DNA of 64,000 nucleotides from Streptomyces sp. NBC_00572 (GCF_026341815.1 NZ_JAPENX010000001.1:1240001-1304000); one strand, 5' to 3'; positions 27,151 to 35,887 are shown, numbered from the stretch's first letter. Translations and numbers: made by a program. Notes: generated from the sequence alone by a model not told the origin.

Positions 27151-28628
27151 CCACCACCCTCGCGGAGAACACCGCGACACCGCCCCGGGCCGGAGCCCGC
27201 CAGTGGCTCGGCCTCGCCGTCCTCCTCCTCCCCGTCACCCTGATGACCGCCGACCTCGGTGTGCTGTGGCTCGCCACCCCGTACCTCTCGGCCGATCTGC
27301 GGCCCAGCGGCGCCCAGTTGCTCTGGATCACCGACATCTACGGCTTCCTCACCGCCGCCACGCTCGTGATCATGGGCACGCTCGGTGACCGGCTCGGCCG
27401 CCGCAAGCTCCTGATGGCCGGTTCGGCGGGCTTCCTGCTCGCCTCCGTCCTCGCCGCTTACGCCCCGAACTCCGGGACGCTGATCGCGGCCCGCGCCCTC
27501 CTCGGCATCGCGGGGGCGGCGGTCCTGCCCTCCACGCTCGCCCTGATCAGCCACATGTTCACGGACGCCCGCCAGCGGGCCACCGCCATCGCGATGTGGG
27601 TGACCGCGCTGTCGGTGGGGCTCGCGATCGGACCGGTGATCGGCGGCGTACTGCTCGCCTCCTGGTGGTGGGGCTCGGTCTTCCTGATGGGCCTGCCGGT
27701 CATGCTGATCGCCCTGGTCACCGCGCCGCTGCTGCTCCCCGAGTACCGCGACCCGAACCCCGGCCGGCTCGACCCCGCGAGCGTGCTGCTCTTCCTCCTC
27801 GCGGTCCTGCCGCTGGTGTACGGCGTGAAGTCGCTGGCCGCGCACGGTCCGACGGCCGAGGCGGCCGTCGCCTTCGCCCTGGGCCTGACCTTCACCACCC
27901 TCTTCGTCCGCCGCCAGAACCGCCTGGAGTCCCCGCTCCTGGACCTGCGGCTCTTCAAGAACCGGGCGTTCACCGGCGCCCTGCTCACCCTGCTCCTGGG
28001 GATGACCGCGCTCAACGGCGTCGAGTACCTGGTCCCGCAGTACCTCCAGGCGGTCGCCGGGCTGCCGCCGCTCGAAGCGGGGCTGTGGCTGCTGCCCGGA
28101 GCGGCCGGTCTGATCGCCGGTTCTCAGCTGACGCCCTTCGCGGCACGGAAGGTCCGCCCGGCGTACGTGCTGGCCGGCGGGCTCCTCGTCTCCCTCGCCG
28201 GGTACGCGGTGATCGCCCTGGGCGAAGGGGTGACCGTGGCCGCCCTGGCCCTCGCGGTCATCATGTTCGGCGCGGCTCCGATCAGCGTCCTCGGAACGGC
28301 CCTCGCGGTCGGCTCCGCCCCGGCCGAGAAGGCGGGCGCGGCGGCCGCGACCGGTCAGACGGCCTACGACCTGGGGCTCGCCCTGGGCATCGCGGTCACC
28401 GGCAGTGTGGCGGTCGCCGTCTACCGGGGCGGTATCCCGGCCGACGCCCCGGCCGCGGCCCACGAGAGCGTGGGCGCGGCGCTCGCCCTGAAGGACGAGG
28501 GGCTGCGGGAGCAGGCCCGGGAGGCGTTCACGACGGCCCTGCACTCGGCCTCGGCACTGAGCGCGGTGTTCGCCCTGGTGACGGCGGCCGTGGTCCTGAC
28601 CCTGCTCCGCAAGGTCCCCCGCACCTGA
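27147..28628 (+). CDS. MFS drug exporter, DHA2 (EmrB/QacA) family
   Basis: 493 residues with about 14 predicted helices, the DHA2 number. The loop motif GTLGDRLGRRKLLMAG and motif C (ALSVGLAIGPVIGGVLL) mark an antiporter of the QacA/SmvA type. The ATG overlaps the previous stop by four bases. As the last gene of the SDR-quinone reductase operon, it may export a compound that the AfsR-like regulator responds to or controls (inference). A strong hairpin lies 15 bases past the stop. Confidence 0.92.
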   Translation: MTTTLAENTATPPRAGARQWLGLAVLLLPVTLMTADLGVLWLATPYLSADLRPSGAQLLWITDIYGFLTAATLVIMGTLGDRLGRRKLLMAGSAGFLLASVLAAYAPNSGTLIAARALLGIAGAAVLPSTLALISHMFTDARQRATAIAMWVTALSVGLAIGPVIGGVLLASWWWGSVFLMGLPVMLIALVTAPLLLPEYRDPNPGRLDPASVLLFLLAVLPLVYGVKSLAAHGPTAEAAVAFALGLTFTTLFVRRQNRLESPLLDLRLFKNRAFTGALLTLLLGMTALNGVEYLVPQYLQAVAGLPPLEAGLWLLPGAAGLIAGSQLTPFAARKVRPAYVLAGGLLVSLAGYAVIALGEGVTVAALALAVIMFGAAPISVLGTALAVGSAPAEKAGAAAATGQTAYDLGLALGIAVTGSVAVAVYRGGIPADAPAAAHESVGAALALKDEGLREQAREAFTTALHSASALSAVFALVTAAVVLTLLRKVPRT

Positions 28629-28642
28629 CCCCCGGGAACCCA

Positions 28643-28675
28643 GCTGCTCGCCGTGCCTACCGCGCGGCGAGCAGC
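28643..28675. terminator. Hairpin terminator after MFS exporter
   Basis: Perfect 11-base arms GCTGCTCGCCG (28643-28653) and CGGCGAGCAGC (28665-28675) with an 11-base loop, between the convergent MFS gene and P450 remnant. Confidence 0.8.
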
Positions 28676-28687
28676 ATGCGGGATGGC

Positions 28688-28984
28688 TCACGACATGGAC
28701 GGTGCGGGGACCATCCGTACGCGGACGACGTCGCCGTACGCGGGGAGGGCGTCGAGGAAGTCCAGCGGACGCGCGACGAGATACGGCAGGTGCCCGAGGA
28801 GCGGCCAGGCCCCGGGCGCGATGCCGTGCCCCGGAGCCGGTCCCGGTCCCGCTTGCCGCTCCGGTTCCGCCGCCGGTGCCGCTTCCCGCTCCGGTTCCGC
28901 CGCCGGTGCCGCTTCCCGCTCCGGTTCCACCCCTGGTGCCGCTTGCTGCTCCGGTTCCGCCCCCGGTGCCGCATCCCCCGTCAC
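28688..28984 (-). pseudogene. Truncated cytochrome P450 N-terminus with decapeptide repeats
   Basis: A 98-codon frame that starts at GTG 28984, overlapping the stop of the acyltransferase gene (GTGA). Its first half is tandem EPEREAAPAA-type decapeptides. The second half, GAWPLLGHLPYLVARPLDFL then DALPAYGDVVRVR, is the N-terminus of an actinobacterial P450, but the frame ends eleven residues later with no I-helix, ExxR or heme-cysteine motif, and a terminator follows at once. It cannot bind heme. I read it as the residue of a deleted P450 gene; translation may persist through coupling. Confidence 0.7.
28861..28980. repeat. 30-base tandem repeat, four copies
   Basis: Units 28861-28890 and 28891-28920 are identical; 28921-28950 and 28951-28980 are diverged; a weaker partial copy lies at 28831-28860. 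The unit begins CCGGTTCC and encodes, on the minus strand, a Glu/Pro/Ala decapeptide in the truncated P450 frame. Confidence 0.9.
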
Positions 28985-30276
28985 GGCGCCGCCACCGCGC
29001 CCGCGAACGCGCCTTCCCCGGCGGACCGTTCGTGCTCCGTCAGGGCCGCGAGCCACGCCCCCGGCAGCCGGTCCGCGCCCGCGAGCGCGCGGTCGGCGAG
29101 GAAGGTGACATGGAGGCGCCGCCGGTGGACGACCCAGGCGACGAACAGCGGCTGGCCCGGGACCATGACCGGCAGCGCGTACACCCCGGAGGCGGGGACG
29201 CCGCCGAAGCCCAGCGGCCGCCGCACCCGCAGGTCGGCGACGCTCAGCGGGGTACAGCGGGCGTCGACGCTCCGCGCGAGCGCCAGCTTGCCGATCCTGT
29301 ACGGGAGTCTCCGCAGGACGACCCGGTGCGCGTCGGCGAGGCGGGCGAGCCGGTTCGGGTCGAGGTCGCGGCCGAGGCGGTCGAGCCGCCGGGCCGGGTC
29401 GGGTTCGCCGCAGGGGAGGTCGATCCCGGCGACGGCCACCCGGTTGCCGAGGAGGGGGCGGGGGTCCTCGGGGTCGCGGACACTGATCCCGAGGTTGGTA
29501 CGGAGGCCCCGGCCGTGCCCCGGGCCGCCGGGGTCCCAGTCGTGGGGGTGCCAGGCGCGCAGGGCCTCGGTCGTCAGGGCCAGGCACAGCTGCGGGACGG
29601 TCGCCCCGGTCAGGCGCCCGAGCGCGTGGAGCCGGGCCGTGTCGACATCGGCGAACGTGGCGGCGTACGTCAGGGAGGGCCGGGTGCCGAGGGCCGACCA
29701 CCAGCCGACCGGCCGGGGCGGCCGGAACTCGGGCAGCACGTGGGCCCAGGCCACGGGCCGGGGCGGCCGGAAGGTGAGGACCCGGGGGCGCGGCAACTCC
29801 TCCGGCCCGAGCAGGTGTTCCAGGGTGGCGACGGCGGCGGCCCCGTCCTGGAAGGCGTGATGGGCCCGGTAGCAGAGCCCGTATCCACCGCCCGCCCGGT
29901 GGACGAGCCAGAGGCCCCACAAGGGGCGGTGCCGCGGCAGGGGTTGCCGTGACAGCTCGGCGGTGACCGCCGACAGGTCCGTGGCGCCGGGTAGCTCGTA
30001 CAGGTGACGGTCGGGGTCGAAGCGGGGGTCCGGCTCCCAGTGCGGGCGCCCGGTGCTCCCCGCCAGTCGGTGGCCGAGCTCCGGGAGCAGGTCGAGCCGG
30101 CGCCTCAGATGGTCCAACACCCGGGCGCGGGAGGGTGGTTCTCCGTCGATGACGACCAGGCCGCCGAGGTGGAGCGCGGAGTCCGTCGCGTGCAGTGCCG
30201 CCACGTCGAGGGAGAGCCGGTCGAGGACCGAGAGGGGTACGGCACCGGAAGATCGAACTGGACCTGAAGATCGCAC
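28981..30276 (-). CDS. WS/DGAT-like O-acyltransferase
   Basis: 431 residues of the bacterial wax ester synthase/diacylglycerol acyltransferase family, which transfers acyl groups from acyl-CoA to alcohols. The catalytic motif HHAFQDG (139-145) is intact; the N-terminal condensation-like half (LSLDVAALHATDSALHLGGL) and the C-terminal NLGISVRDP and GVYALPVMVPGQPLFV regions fit. It is divergent from the P450-cyclase operon and could esterify its product, though a lipid-storage role is equally possible. GTG 30276 is chosen; no Shine-Dalgarno is visible, so the mRNA may be leaderless. Confidence 0.88.
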   Translation of the reverse strand: MRSSGPVRSSGAVPLSVLDRLSLDVAALHATDSALHLGGLVVIDGEPPSRARVLDHLRRRLDLLPELGHRLAGSTGRPHWEPDPRFDPDRHLYELPGATDLSAVTAELSRQPLPRHRPLWGLWLVHRAGGGYGLCYRAHHAFQDGAAAVATLEHLLGPEELPRPRVLTFRPPRPVAWAHVLPEFRPPRPVGWWSALGTRPSLTYAATFADVDTARLHALGRLTGATVPQLCLALTTEALRAWHPHDWDPGGPGHGRGLRTNLGISVRDPEDPRPLLGNRVAVAGIDLPCGEPDPARRLDRLGRDLDPNRLARLADAHRVVLRRLPYRIGKLALARSVDARCTPLSVADLRVRRPLGFGGVPASGVYALPVMVPGQPLFVAWVVHRRRLHVTFLADRALAGADRLPGAWLAALTEHERSAGEGAFAGAVAAP

Positions 30277-30297
30277 AGGGCACTACGATACGTCATC
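30277..30297. promoter_or_regulatory. Very short divergent promoter spacer
   Basis: Only 21 bases separate two divergent start codons. A TACGAT (30284-30289) fits a plus-strand -10 about 9 bases before the ATG of the P450; the same bases offer TATCGT-like sequence on the minus strand. Both transcripts would be leaderless and their promoters would overlap. Inferred from spacing. Confidence 0.45.
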
Positions 30298-31587
30298 ATG
30301 CAATCGCAATGCGTGACGGATGGCATGCTCCCCGACTTCCTCGACGACGACGCCGTGACGGCCTGGACCGCCTCCGGAGCACCCCTCGTCGACCTGCTGC
30401 GCCAGGCCCACACGCCGGGTCGGCTCACCGGTTTCCGCCGGGGCGGCCGCGCGGCGGTCCTGATCACGGAACCGAAGCACGTGCACCAGGTGCTCGGCGT
30501 CGGCGGCGACCGGTTCGTCAAACGCTCGCACCGGGCGAAGCCCCTGCTCGGCGACGGGATGCTGTCCGCCACGGGTGAGGCCTGGCGGTCCCAACGGCGG
30601 TTGCTCCAGGCGATGTTCACCGGACGCGGCATCCAGCGCTGGGAGCACCACATCGCCGGCGCGACGGCGTCCGTGGTCGACCGCTGGGCCGATCGGGCCC
30701 GTCGCGGCGAGCCGACGGACATCGCCGAGGACGTGCAGTTCTTCACCGTCGACACGATCTGGCGCTCGCTGACCGACCATCCCCTCGACGGCGAGACGTA
30801 CGTCGACCTGGCGGCCGTCCAGGACATCGTGGCCGCGCTCCCCGCCGACGTGGGCGGCGCGGCCACGCTCCCGCCGGAGGTGGAGGCCGCGCTGGCCGCC
30901 CTGGACGACCGGGTGCTGCGGGCCCTGGCCGAGGCCCGGACCCGGCACCGCGCGGGCGTCGAGGGGCCGAGCGTGCTGCACCGGCTGCTCGACGCGGCCG
31001 AGACGGACCCGGCGTACACGGACCGGCTGATCCGGGACGAGCTGGTGACCCTGCTCGTCGCCGGGTACGAGAGCAGTGCCCGCACACTGACCTGGGCGTT
31101 CGTGCTGCTCGACCGGCATCCGGCGATCATGGACCGGGCGGGCGGTGCCGCGGCGGACGGCGATGCCACCGCCGTCGAGGCGGTGCTCTCCGAGACGCTG
31201 CGGCTCTATCCGACGGGCTGGCTGCTGCCCCGCCACAGCCCGGCCGACGAGTTCGTCGACGGCTGGCGGATCCCCGCCGGTACGGACCTCCTCGTCTGCC
31301 CGTACCTCACCCATCGCGACCCGCACGTGTGGCCCGAGCCCGAGACGTTCGCCCCGGACCGCTTCCCCGCCCCTTCGCCGCTGCCGCCGGGCGCGTACCT
31401 CCCGTTCGGCATCGGTCCGCGCGCGTGCCTCGGCACCCGCTTCGCGATGCGGGAGATGGAGTCGCTGCTCGGCGCGCTCCTCGCCCGGTTCACCGTCGAG
31501 ACGACCGCCCCGGCCGGGGAACCCGTCTTCGGCATCAACCTGCGCCCGGCGGGCCCGCTGCCCGCGCGCGTCCGCGAGCGGACGTGA
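30298..31587 (+). CDS. Cytochrome P450
   Basis: 429-residue soluble P450, complete. I-helix AGYESSART (255 onward; the usual acid-alcohol pair is replaced by Glu258-Ser259-Ser260), K-helix ETLR (299-302), and heme loop PFGIGPRACLG with ligand Cys377. It should hydroxylate or otherwise oxidise a hydrophobic substrate using external ferredoxin partners, none of which is encoded nearby. It heads an operon with Nudix, class II terpene cyclase, ACP and ketosynthase genes, so the substrate is likely the cluster intermediate. Its stop overlaps the Nudix GTG by four bases. Confidence 0.93.
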   Translation: MQSQCVTDGMLPDFLDDDAVTAWTASGAPLVDLLRQAHTPGRLTGFRRGGRAAVLITEPKHVHQVLGVGGDRFVKRSHRAKPLLGDGMLSATGEAWRSQRRLLQAMFTGRGIQRWEHHIAGATASVVDRWADRARRGEPTDIAEDVQFFTVDTIWRSLTDHPLDGETYVDLAAVQDIVAALPADVGGAATLPPEVEAALAALDDRVLRALAEARTRHRAGVEGPSVLHRLLDAAETDPAYTDRLIRDELVTLLVAGYESSARTLTWAFVLLDRHPAIMDRAGGAAADGDATAVEAVLSETLRLYPTGWLLPRHSPADEFVDGWRIPAGTDLLVCPYLTHRDPHVWPEPETFAPDRFPAPSPLPPGAYLPFGIGPRACLGTRFAMREMESLLGALLARFTVETTAPAGEPVFGINLRPAGPLPARVRERT

Positions 31588-32084
31588 ACGCCCACCCCTC
31601 CGAGCGCGTCGACTACGTCGACCCCGGCGACCGGGTGGTCACCCAGGGCGGCCGGGCGGCCGGACCGCCCGCCGGCCTGCTCCGCCGGTACGCCGCCACC
31701 GTCTGCACCGACCACGCCGGCCGGGTCCTCCTGTACCGGCGGACCGCCACGGCCCCGGCCTATCCGGACCACTACGACGTCCTGGTGGGCGGGGCGGTGC
31801 GGACCGGTGAGGAGTACCGCACCGCCGCGGTACGGGAGCTCGGCGAGGAGCTGGGCTGGACGACGGTGACCGGCCTCACCGAGGCGTACCGGATCCGCGT
31901 CGACGATCCCCATGGCGACTGCTTCCTCACGGTCCACCGCTGGGTGGCGGACCGCCCGCCCCGGCCCGATCCCCGGGAGATCGCCTGGTGCGGCTTCATC
32001 GCACCGCTCGCGGTCATGACGGGCGGCTACACCCCGCTGGTCCCGGCGGGCGCGGAGGCCGTACGGCGCCTCTTCCCCCTCTGA
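31584..32084 (+). CDS. Nudix hydrolase
   Basis: 166 residues with a perfect Nudix box: GAVRTGEEYRTAAVRELGEELGW, written here as G-x5-E-x7-REL-GEE-LGW around residues 70-92. It cleaves nucleoside or other diphosphate-X bonds with Mg2+. GTG 31584 overlaps the P450 stop (GTGA). Beside a class II terpene cyclase, a role in removing diphosphate from a prenyl intermediate, or isopentenyl-diphosphate isomerase-like chemistry, is attractive but unproven; YfcD-like housekeeping is the alternative. Confidence 0.88.
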   Translation: MNAHPSERVDYVDPGDRVVTQGGRAAGPPAGLLRRYAATVCTDHAGRVLLYRRTATAPAYPDHYDVLVGGAVRTGEEYRTAAVRELGEELGWTTVTGLTEAYRIRVDDPHGDCFLTVHRWVADRPPRPDPREIAWCGFIAPLAVMTGGYTPLVPAGAEAVRRLFPL

Positions 32085-32189
32085 CCGGCGCCCCTTTCCC
32101 GCCCCCACGGCTTCCCTCCCCCACGTTCACTCCCCACGGCTTCTCTGCCCCGCGTCTCCTCTCCCCGCATCGACGAAGGACCCCCCACC

Positions 32190-33878
32190 ATGACGTACTG
32201 CGCGCTGCCCTTAACCGGTGCCTCGCTCGCCGTCCCGGGCCCCGCGTTGGGCCCCGCACCAGGCCTTCCCTCCGCCACCGACCGGCTCGACCGTGCACGG
32301 GCCCGGCTCGCCACCCGCCTGGTGGCGGCCGCCGGACCGGACGGGCTGCTCCGCGCCCCCTGCGACAGCCGGATCCTGGAGTCCGCCCTCGCGCTGCGGC
32401 TGCTCACGGTGACCGGCGTCGACCCGGACGCCCAGGAACGGCTGATGCGGCGCCTGAAGACCGCCCTGGACGAGGGCGCCCCCGACCCCGTGCAGGAGGC
32501 CGCGGCCCGCGCGGCGCTCGGCGAGTACGTGGACGGGCCGGCCGCGCTGACCCGGCTGCTCGGCGGCTTCGACCACTTCACCGCCGGGCGCAAACGGCTG
32601 ATGTTCCAGACGGTGCTCGCCGAGCTGGGCGCCCACACCTTCCCCGAACTCCCCTCTCCGGAGAGCGTCTTCGAGGCCAGGGGCCAGCAGCGATGGCTGG
32701 TCACGGAGATGGCCGCCCTGAAGGTCCTGCACTCCTTCGGTACCGGCTCGCCGCGGCTCGTCACCGAGGACGACTGGCGCACGCTCGCACCCTGCGCGCT
32801 GCCCGGCCCGCCCCCGTACGGCAACCATCTCGCCCGGATCCTCGCCCTGCTCGCGCTCCGGCACCGGGCCCGGTACGCGGCGGCCGTGGACGCGCGGGCG
32901 CGGGAGCTGCGCGGGCAGCTCCGTGCGGACGGCGGGCTGCCGTTCATCACCGGCATGGACGTGTTCGCGACGGCGACCGGCGGTCTCGCCCTGGCCGGCG
33001 CGGGAGCCCCCACGCACACCCTGCGGGCCCTCGCCACCGCGCTGACGGAGCGACAGAATCCCGACGGGGGCTGGGGCTTCGATCGTGCGGTCGCCCAGAG
33101 CGACGTCGACGACACCTCGTACTGCATGGAGTTCCTGCGTGCGACGGCCCCGGAGCGGTTCGGCGCCGAGGTGGCGGCCGGCGAGCGGTATCTGCTGGCC
33201 CGGCGGGGCGAGGACGGCGGCTTCCCGACCTTCGAGCCCGGCACGGCCTCCGAGGTGGCGATAACGGCGGCGGCGGTGAACGCGCTCGCCCCGAGCCCGG
33301 CCCACCGGCCCGTCGTGGAGGCCGCGGTCCGGTTCATGGCGGCCCGGCAGGAGACCGCGGGGCCCTTCGAGCGCAGCTGGAGCCTCAACGAGAGCAACGC
33401 CCTGTTCCGTACGGTCCTGGCGTACGACTCATTCCACGCCGTGGCGCCCGGCCGGCCGGAGGAGAGCGGGCGAGCGGCGGCGATCGAGGTCGCGCGGGCC
33501 CGGGCGCGGGCCGTGGCCCGGCTGGTCGACACCCAGAACCCGGACGGCGGCTGGGGGCACGTGCCGTCCGATCCGAGCGACCCGATCAGCACCGCGTACG
33601 CGCTGATCGCCGTGGCTCGTACGCCGGCCGTGCCGTCCGCCGTCGGCGCGACGGAGCGCGCGGTGCGCCACCTGCTCGAACGGCAGCGCCCGGACGGGGG
33701 CTTCGTCTCCCGCCCCGACCAGGCGGGGCCGAGGCCGCTCGCCTACCACGTACCGCTCCTGACGGACGTGTGCGTGCTGCTCGGCCTGAACCACGCGCGC
33801 GCGGCGGCCGCGCGCGACCCCCGCCTCACGCCCACTCCAACCCCTCCGACCGCCCCGACCGGCAAGGAAGCCGTATGA
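32190..33878 (+). CDS. Class II terpene cyclase-like protein (squalene-hopene cyclase superfamily)
   Basis: 562 residues with an alpha/alpha-barrel beta-gamma domain pattern. The Bronsted-acid motif DVDD is at residues 305-308 (DVDDTS), and QW-like repeats QNPDGGWG occur twice, plus QRPDGGF. Length is closer to bacterial diterpene class II cyclases than to squalene-hopene cyclase (about 630-680). No class I DDxxD motif was seen. It would start cyclisation of a polyene or prenyl diphosphate by protonation. No prenyl diphosphate synthase is nearby. ATG 32190 has GAAGGA upstream. The 105-base space before it is pyrimidine-rich. Overlaps the ACP gene by four bases. Confidence 0.8.
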   Translation: MTYCALPLTGASLAVPGPALGPAPGLPSATDRLDRARARLATRLVAAAGPDGLLRAPCDSRILESALALRLLTVTGVDPDAQERLMRRLKTALDEGAPDPVQEAAARAALGEYVDGPAALTRLLGGFDHFTAGRKRLMFQTVLAELGAHTFPELPSPESVFEARGQQRWLVTEMAALKVLHSFGTGSPRLVTEDDWRTLAPCALPGPPPYGNHLARILALLALRHRARYAAAVDARARELRGQLRADGGLPFITGMDVFATATGGLALAGAGAPTHTLRALATALTERQNPDGGWGFDRAVAQSDVDDTSYCMEFLRATAPERFGAEVAAGERYLLARRGEDGGFPTFEPGTASEVAITAAAVNALAPSPAHRPVVEAAVRFMAARQETAGPFERSWSLNESNALFRTVLAYDSFHAVAPGRPEESGRAAAIEVARARARAVARLVDTQNPDGGWGHVPSDPSDPISTAYALIAVARTPAVPSAVGATERAVRHLLERQRPDGGFVSRPDQAGPRPLAYHVPLLTDVCVLLGLNHARAAAARDPRLTPTPTPPTAPTGKEAV

Positions 33879-34105
33879 CCTTCGACGAACTGAAGAACCT
33901 GCTCGTCTCGCTCGGGCTCGACCCGGAGGACGTCACACCGGAGGCGACCCGCGAGGAGGCCGGGCTCGACTCGCTCCTGCTGACCGAGCTCGCGCTGGTC
34001 CTGCGCAAGGAGCGGGGCGTCCCGGTGCCCGAGGAGGAGCTGTACGCGGCGACGACCGTCTCCGCGATCGAGCGACTTGTCTCCGCCCACGCGGGGGTGG
34101 CCTGA
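33875..34105 (+). CDS. Acyl carrier protein
   Basis: 76 residues, a normal stand-alone ACP. The phosphopantetheine serine lies in the motif GLDSLLLTEL; the acidic helix pattern DPEDVTPEATREEAGLDS and the end AATTVSAIERLV fit the family. ATG 33875 overlaps the terpene cyclase stop (ATGA), and its own stop shares one base with the ketosynthase ATG. It presumably carries the acyl chain for the adjacent ketosynthase; which phosphopantetheinyl transferase loads it is not evident here. Confidence 0.92.
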   Translation: MTFDELKNLLVSLGLDPEDVTPEATREEAGLDSLLLTELALVLRKERGVPVPEEELYAATTVSAIERLVSAHAGVA

Positions 34106-35334
34106 TGCGCGGCGGCAGGCCGGGACCCGGCTGCGGGGCGGCCGTCACGGGTGTCGGCCTGTTCACCCCGGCGGGTGCGGACCGGGCCACGACCTGGGAG
34201 ACCGTGCGCGTCGGGAAGCCCACCGCCGCGCTGGAGGAGCGCGACGGGCTCACCTACCTCGCCTGCCGGGCGCCCGGGCTCCCCGAGGACTTCGGCCGGG
34301 CGGCGGCGGCGCGGCGGCCCGACCGCAGCGCCGCCCTCGCCCTGTGCGCGGCCCGGGAGGCGCTCGCCGACGCCGGTCTGGACCCGGGCGGCTGGGACGG
34401 GGCGCGGGTCGCGGTGGTCGCCGGAATCGGGGCGGGCGGTGTCCTCACGTACGAGGCGCAGCGCGGGGTGCTGGGGACGGACGGCCCCGGGGACATGTCG
34501 CCGTTCGCGGTACCGGGCGCCCTGCCGAACGCGGTCGCGGCGCAGCTGGCGGTGGAGTTCGGCGTCCGGGGCCCGTCGATGGCGGTGACCACGGCCTGCG
34601 CGGCGGGGGCGACGGCGATCGGTGTGGGGCTGGACCTGCTGGCCCTCGGACGCTGCGACCTGGTCCTCGTGGGCGGGGCCGAGGCCTCGCTCAGCCCCTT
34701 CTACATCGCGGGATTCGACCGGCTCCGCGCGCTGTCCCGCCGCTTCCACGACCCGGCGGGCGGCCTCCGGCCGTTCGACGTGGATCGGTCGGGCTTCGTG
34801 ATGGCGGAGGGCGCGGGGTTCCTGGTTCTGGAGCGGCCGGCGGACGCGGCGGCTCGCGGGGTCCGCCCCAGGGCGCTGATCAGCGGTTACGGGGCGACGT
34901 CCGACGCGCACCACGTGGTGGCGCCCCGGCCGGACGGCTCGGGTCTCACGGCGGCGGTCCGGGGCGCGCTCGCCGAGGCGGGTGCGGCGCCGGGCGATGT
35001 GGACCTGGTCAACGCGCACGGGACGGGCACGCCGCGCGGTGACGCCGTGGAGGCGGCGGCCCTGGCGGCCCTGCTTCCGCACCGGCCGCCGGTGACGTCG
35101 ACGAAGGGCGTGACCGGGCATCTGCTGGGTGCGGCGGGCGCGGTGGAGGCGGCGCTCACGGTGCTGTCGATCGCGGAGGGCACGGTGCCTCCGACGGCCA
35201 ATTTCACGGAGCCGGGCGAGGGCATCGACCTCGACGTCCCCACGACGGCCCGCAGTGCCCTGCTGCGCCTGGCCGTGTCCACCTCGGTGGGCTTCGGCGG
35301 CCACAACGCGGCCCTGGTGATCACCGCGCCGTGA
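34105..35334 (+). CDS. Beta-ketoacyl-ACP synthase (FabF/KAS II type)
   Basis: 409 residues, a complete condensing enzyme with active-site Cys165 (TTACAAGAT), His305 (NAHGTGTP) and His339 (KGVTGHLLGAAG). It elongates or couples acyl-ACP with malonyl-ACP. No chain-length-factor partner, ketoreductase or malonyltransferase is adjacent, so it may perform a single condensation on a cluster intermediate. TGATG overlap couples it to the ACP gene. It ends the P450-Nudix-cyclase-ACP-KS unit. Confidence 0.92.
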   Translation: MRGGRPGPGCGAAVTGVGLFTPAGADRATTWETVRVGKPTAALEERDGLTYLACRAPGLPEDFGRAAAARRPDRSAALALCAAREALADAGLDPGGWDGARVAVVAGIGAGGVLTYEAQRGVLGTDGPGDMSPFAVPGALPNAVAAQLAVEFGVRGPSMAVTTACAAGATAIGVGLDLLALGRCDLVLVGGAEASLSPFYIAGFDRLRALSRRFHDPAGGLRPFDVDRSGFVMAEGAGFLVLERPADAAARGVRPRALISGYGATSDAHHVVAPRPDGSGLTAAVRGALAEAGAAPGDVDLVNAHGTGTPRGDAVEAAALAALLPHRPPVTSTKGVTGHLLGAAGAVEAALTVLSIAEGTVPPTANFTEPGEGIDLDVPTTARSALLRLAVSTSVGFGGHNAALVITAP

Positions 35335-35367
35335 CGGCCCTCCGACCGTAGACGTCAGCGGGAGACG

Positions 35368-35850
35368 TCAGCGGCAGACGTTCAGGTCGTCCGGGTCGAC
35401 GCCGTCGAGCCGGACGGCCAGCGCGTCGAGGCGTTCCCGCAGGTCGCGGATGTCGGCGAGGTCGAGGCCCGTCGCGGCGGCGATCCGGCGCGGTACCCCG
35501 CGGGCCTTCTCCTTCAGCGCGGTTCCCTCGGCGGTGGTCCGTACGGTGACGGACCTCTCGTCCTCGGGGCTGCGGCGCCGCTCGACGTACCCGGCCGCCT
35601 CCAGCCGCTTGAGCAGCGGTGACAGGGTGCCGGAGTCGAGCCGGAGGCGCTCGCCGATGCCCTTCACGGGCAGCTCGCCGTGCTCCCAGAGCACCAGCAT
35701 CACGAGGTACTGGGGGTAGGTGAGCCCCAGCTCCTTGAGCGCCTCGCGGTAGACGCCGTTGAAGGCGCGGGTCGCCGCGTGCAGCGAGAAGCAGATCTGG
35801 TGGTCGAGCCGGAGGAAGTCCTCGTCCGGGACGGTGTCGAGCGTCTCCAT
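35368..35850 (-). CDS. ohrR: OhrR-type MarR regulator, organic peroxide sensor
   Basis: 160 residues. The peroxide-sensing Cys20 sits in LDHQICFSLHAATRAF, the OhrR signature; the winged HTH (KGIGERLRLDSGTLSPLLKRLEAAGYVERRR) and wing (PEDERSV) follow. A second cysteine at the extreme C-terminus (Cys159) could act as a resolving thiol, unlike one-Cys OhrR of Bacillus. It is divergent from ohr at 35967 and shares its operator, so it should repress both until oxidised. Three short GACGTCAGC-type repeats lie just past the stop (35351-35382). Confidence 0.92.
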   Translation of the reverse strand: METLDTVPDEDFLRLDHQICFSLHAATRAFNGVYREALKELGLTYPQYLVMLVLWEHGELPVKGIGERLRLDSGTLSPLLKRLEAAGYVERRRSPEDERSVTVRTTAEGTALKEKARGVPRRIAAATGLDLADIRDLRERLDALAVRLDGVDPDDLNVCR

Positions 35851-35887
35851 GGCTCCAGGATACGCGAGGACAACTCACACGCGATTG

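Noticed and set aside
31988..33874. Long plus-strand frame ending in the ACP gene
   Set aside because: Only the last 76 codons match an ACP; the rest is a shadow of the terpene cyclase gene.
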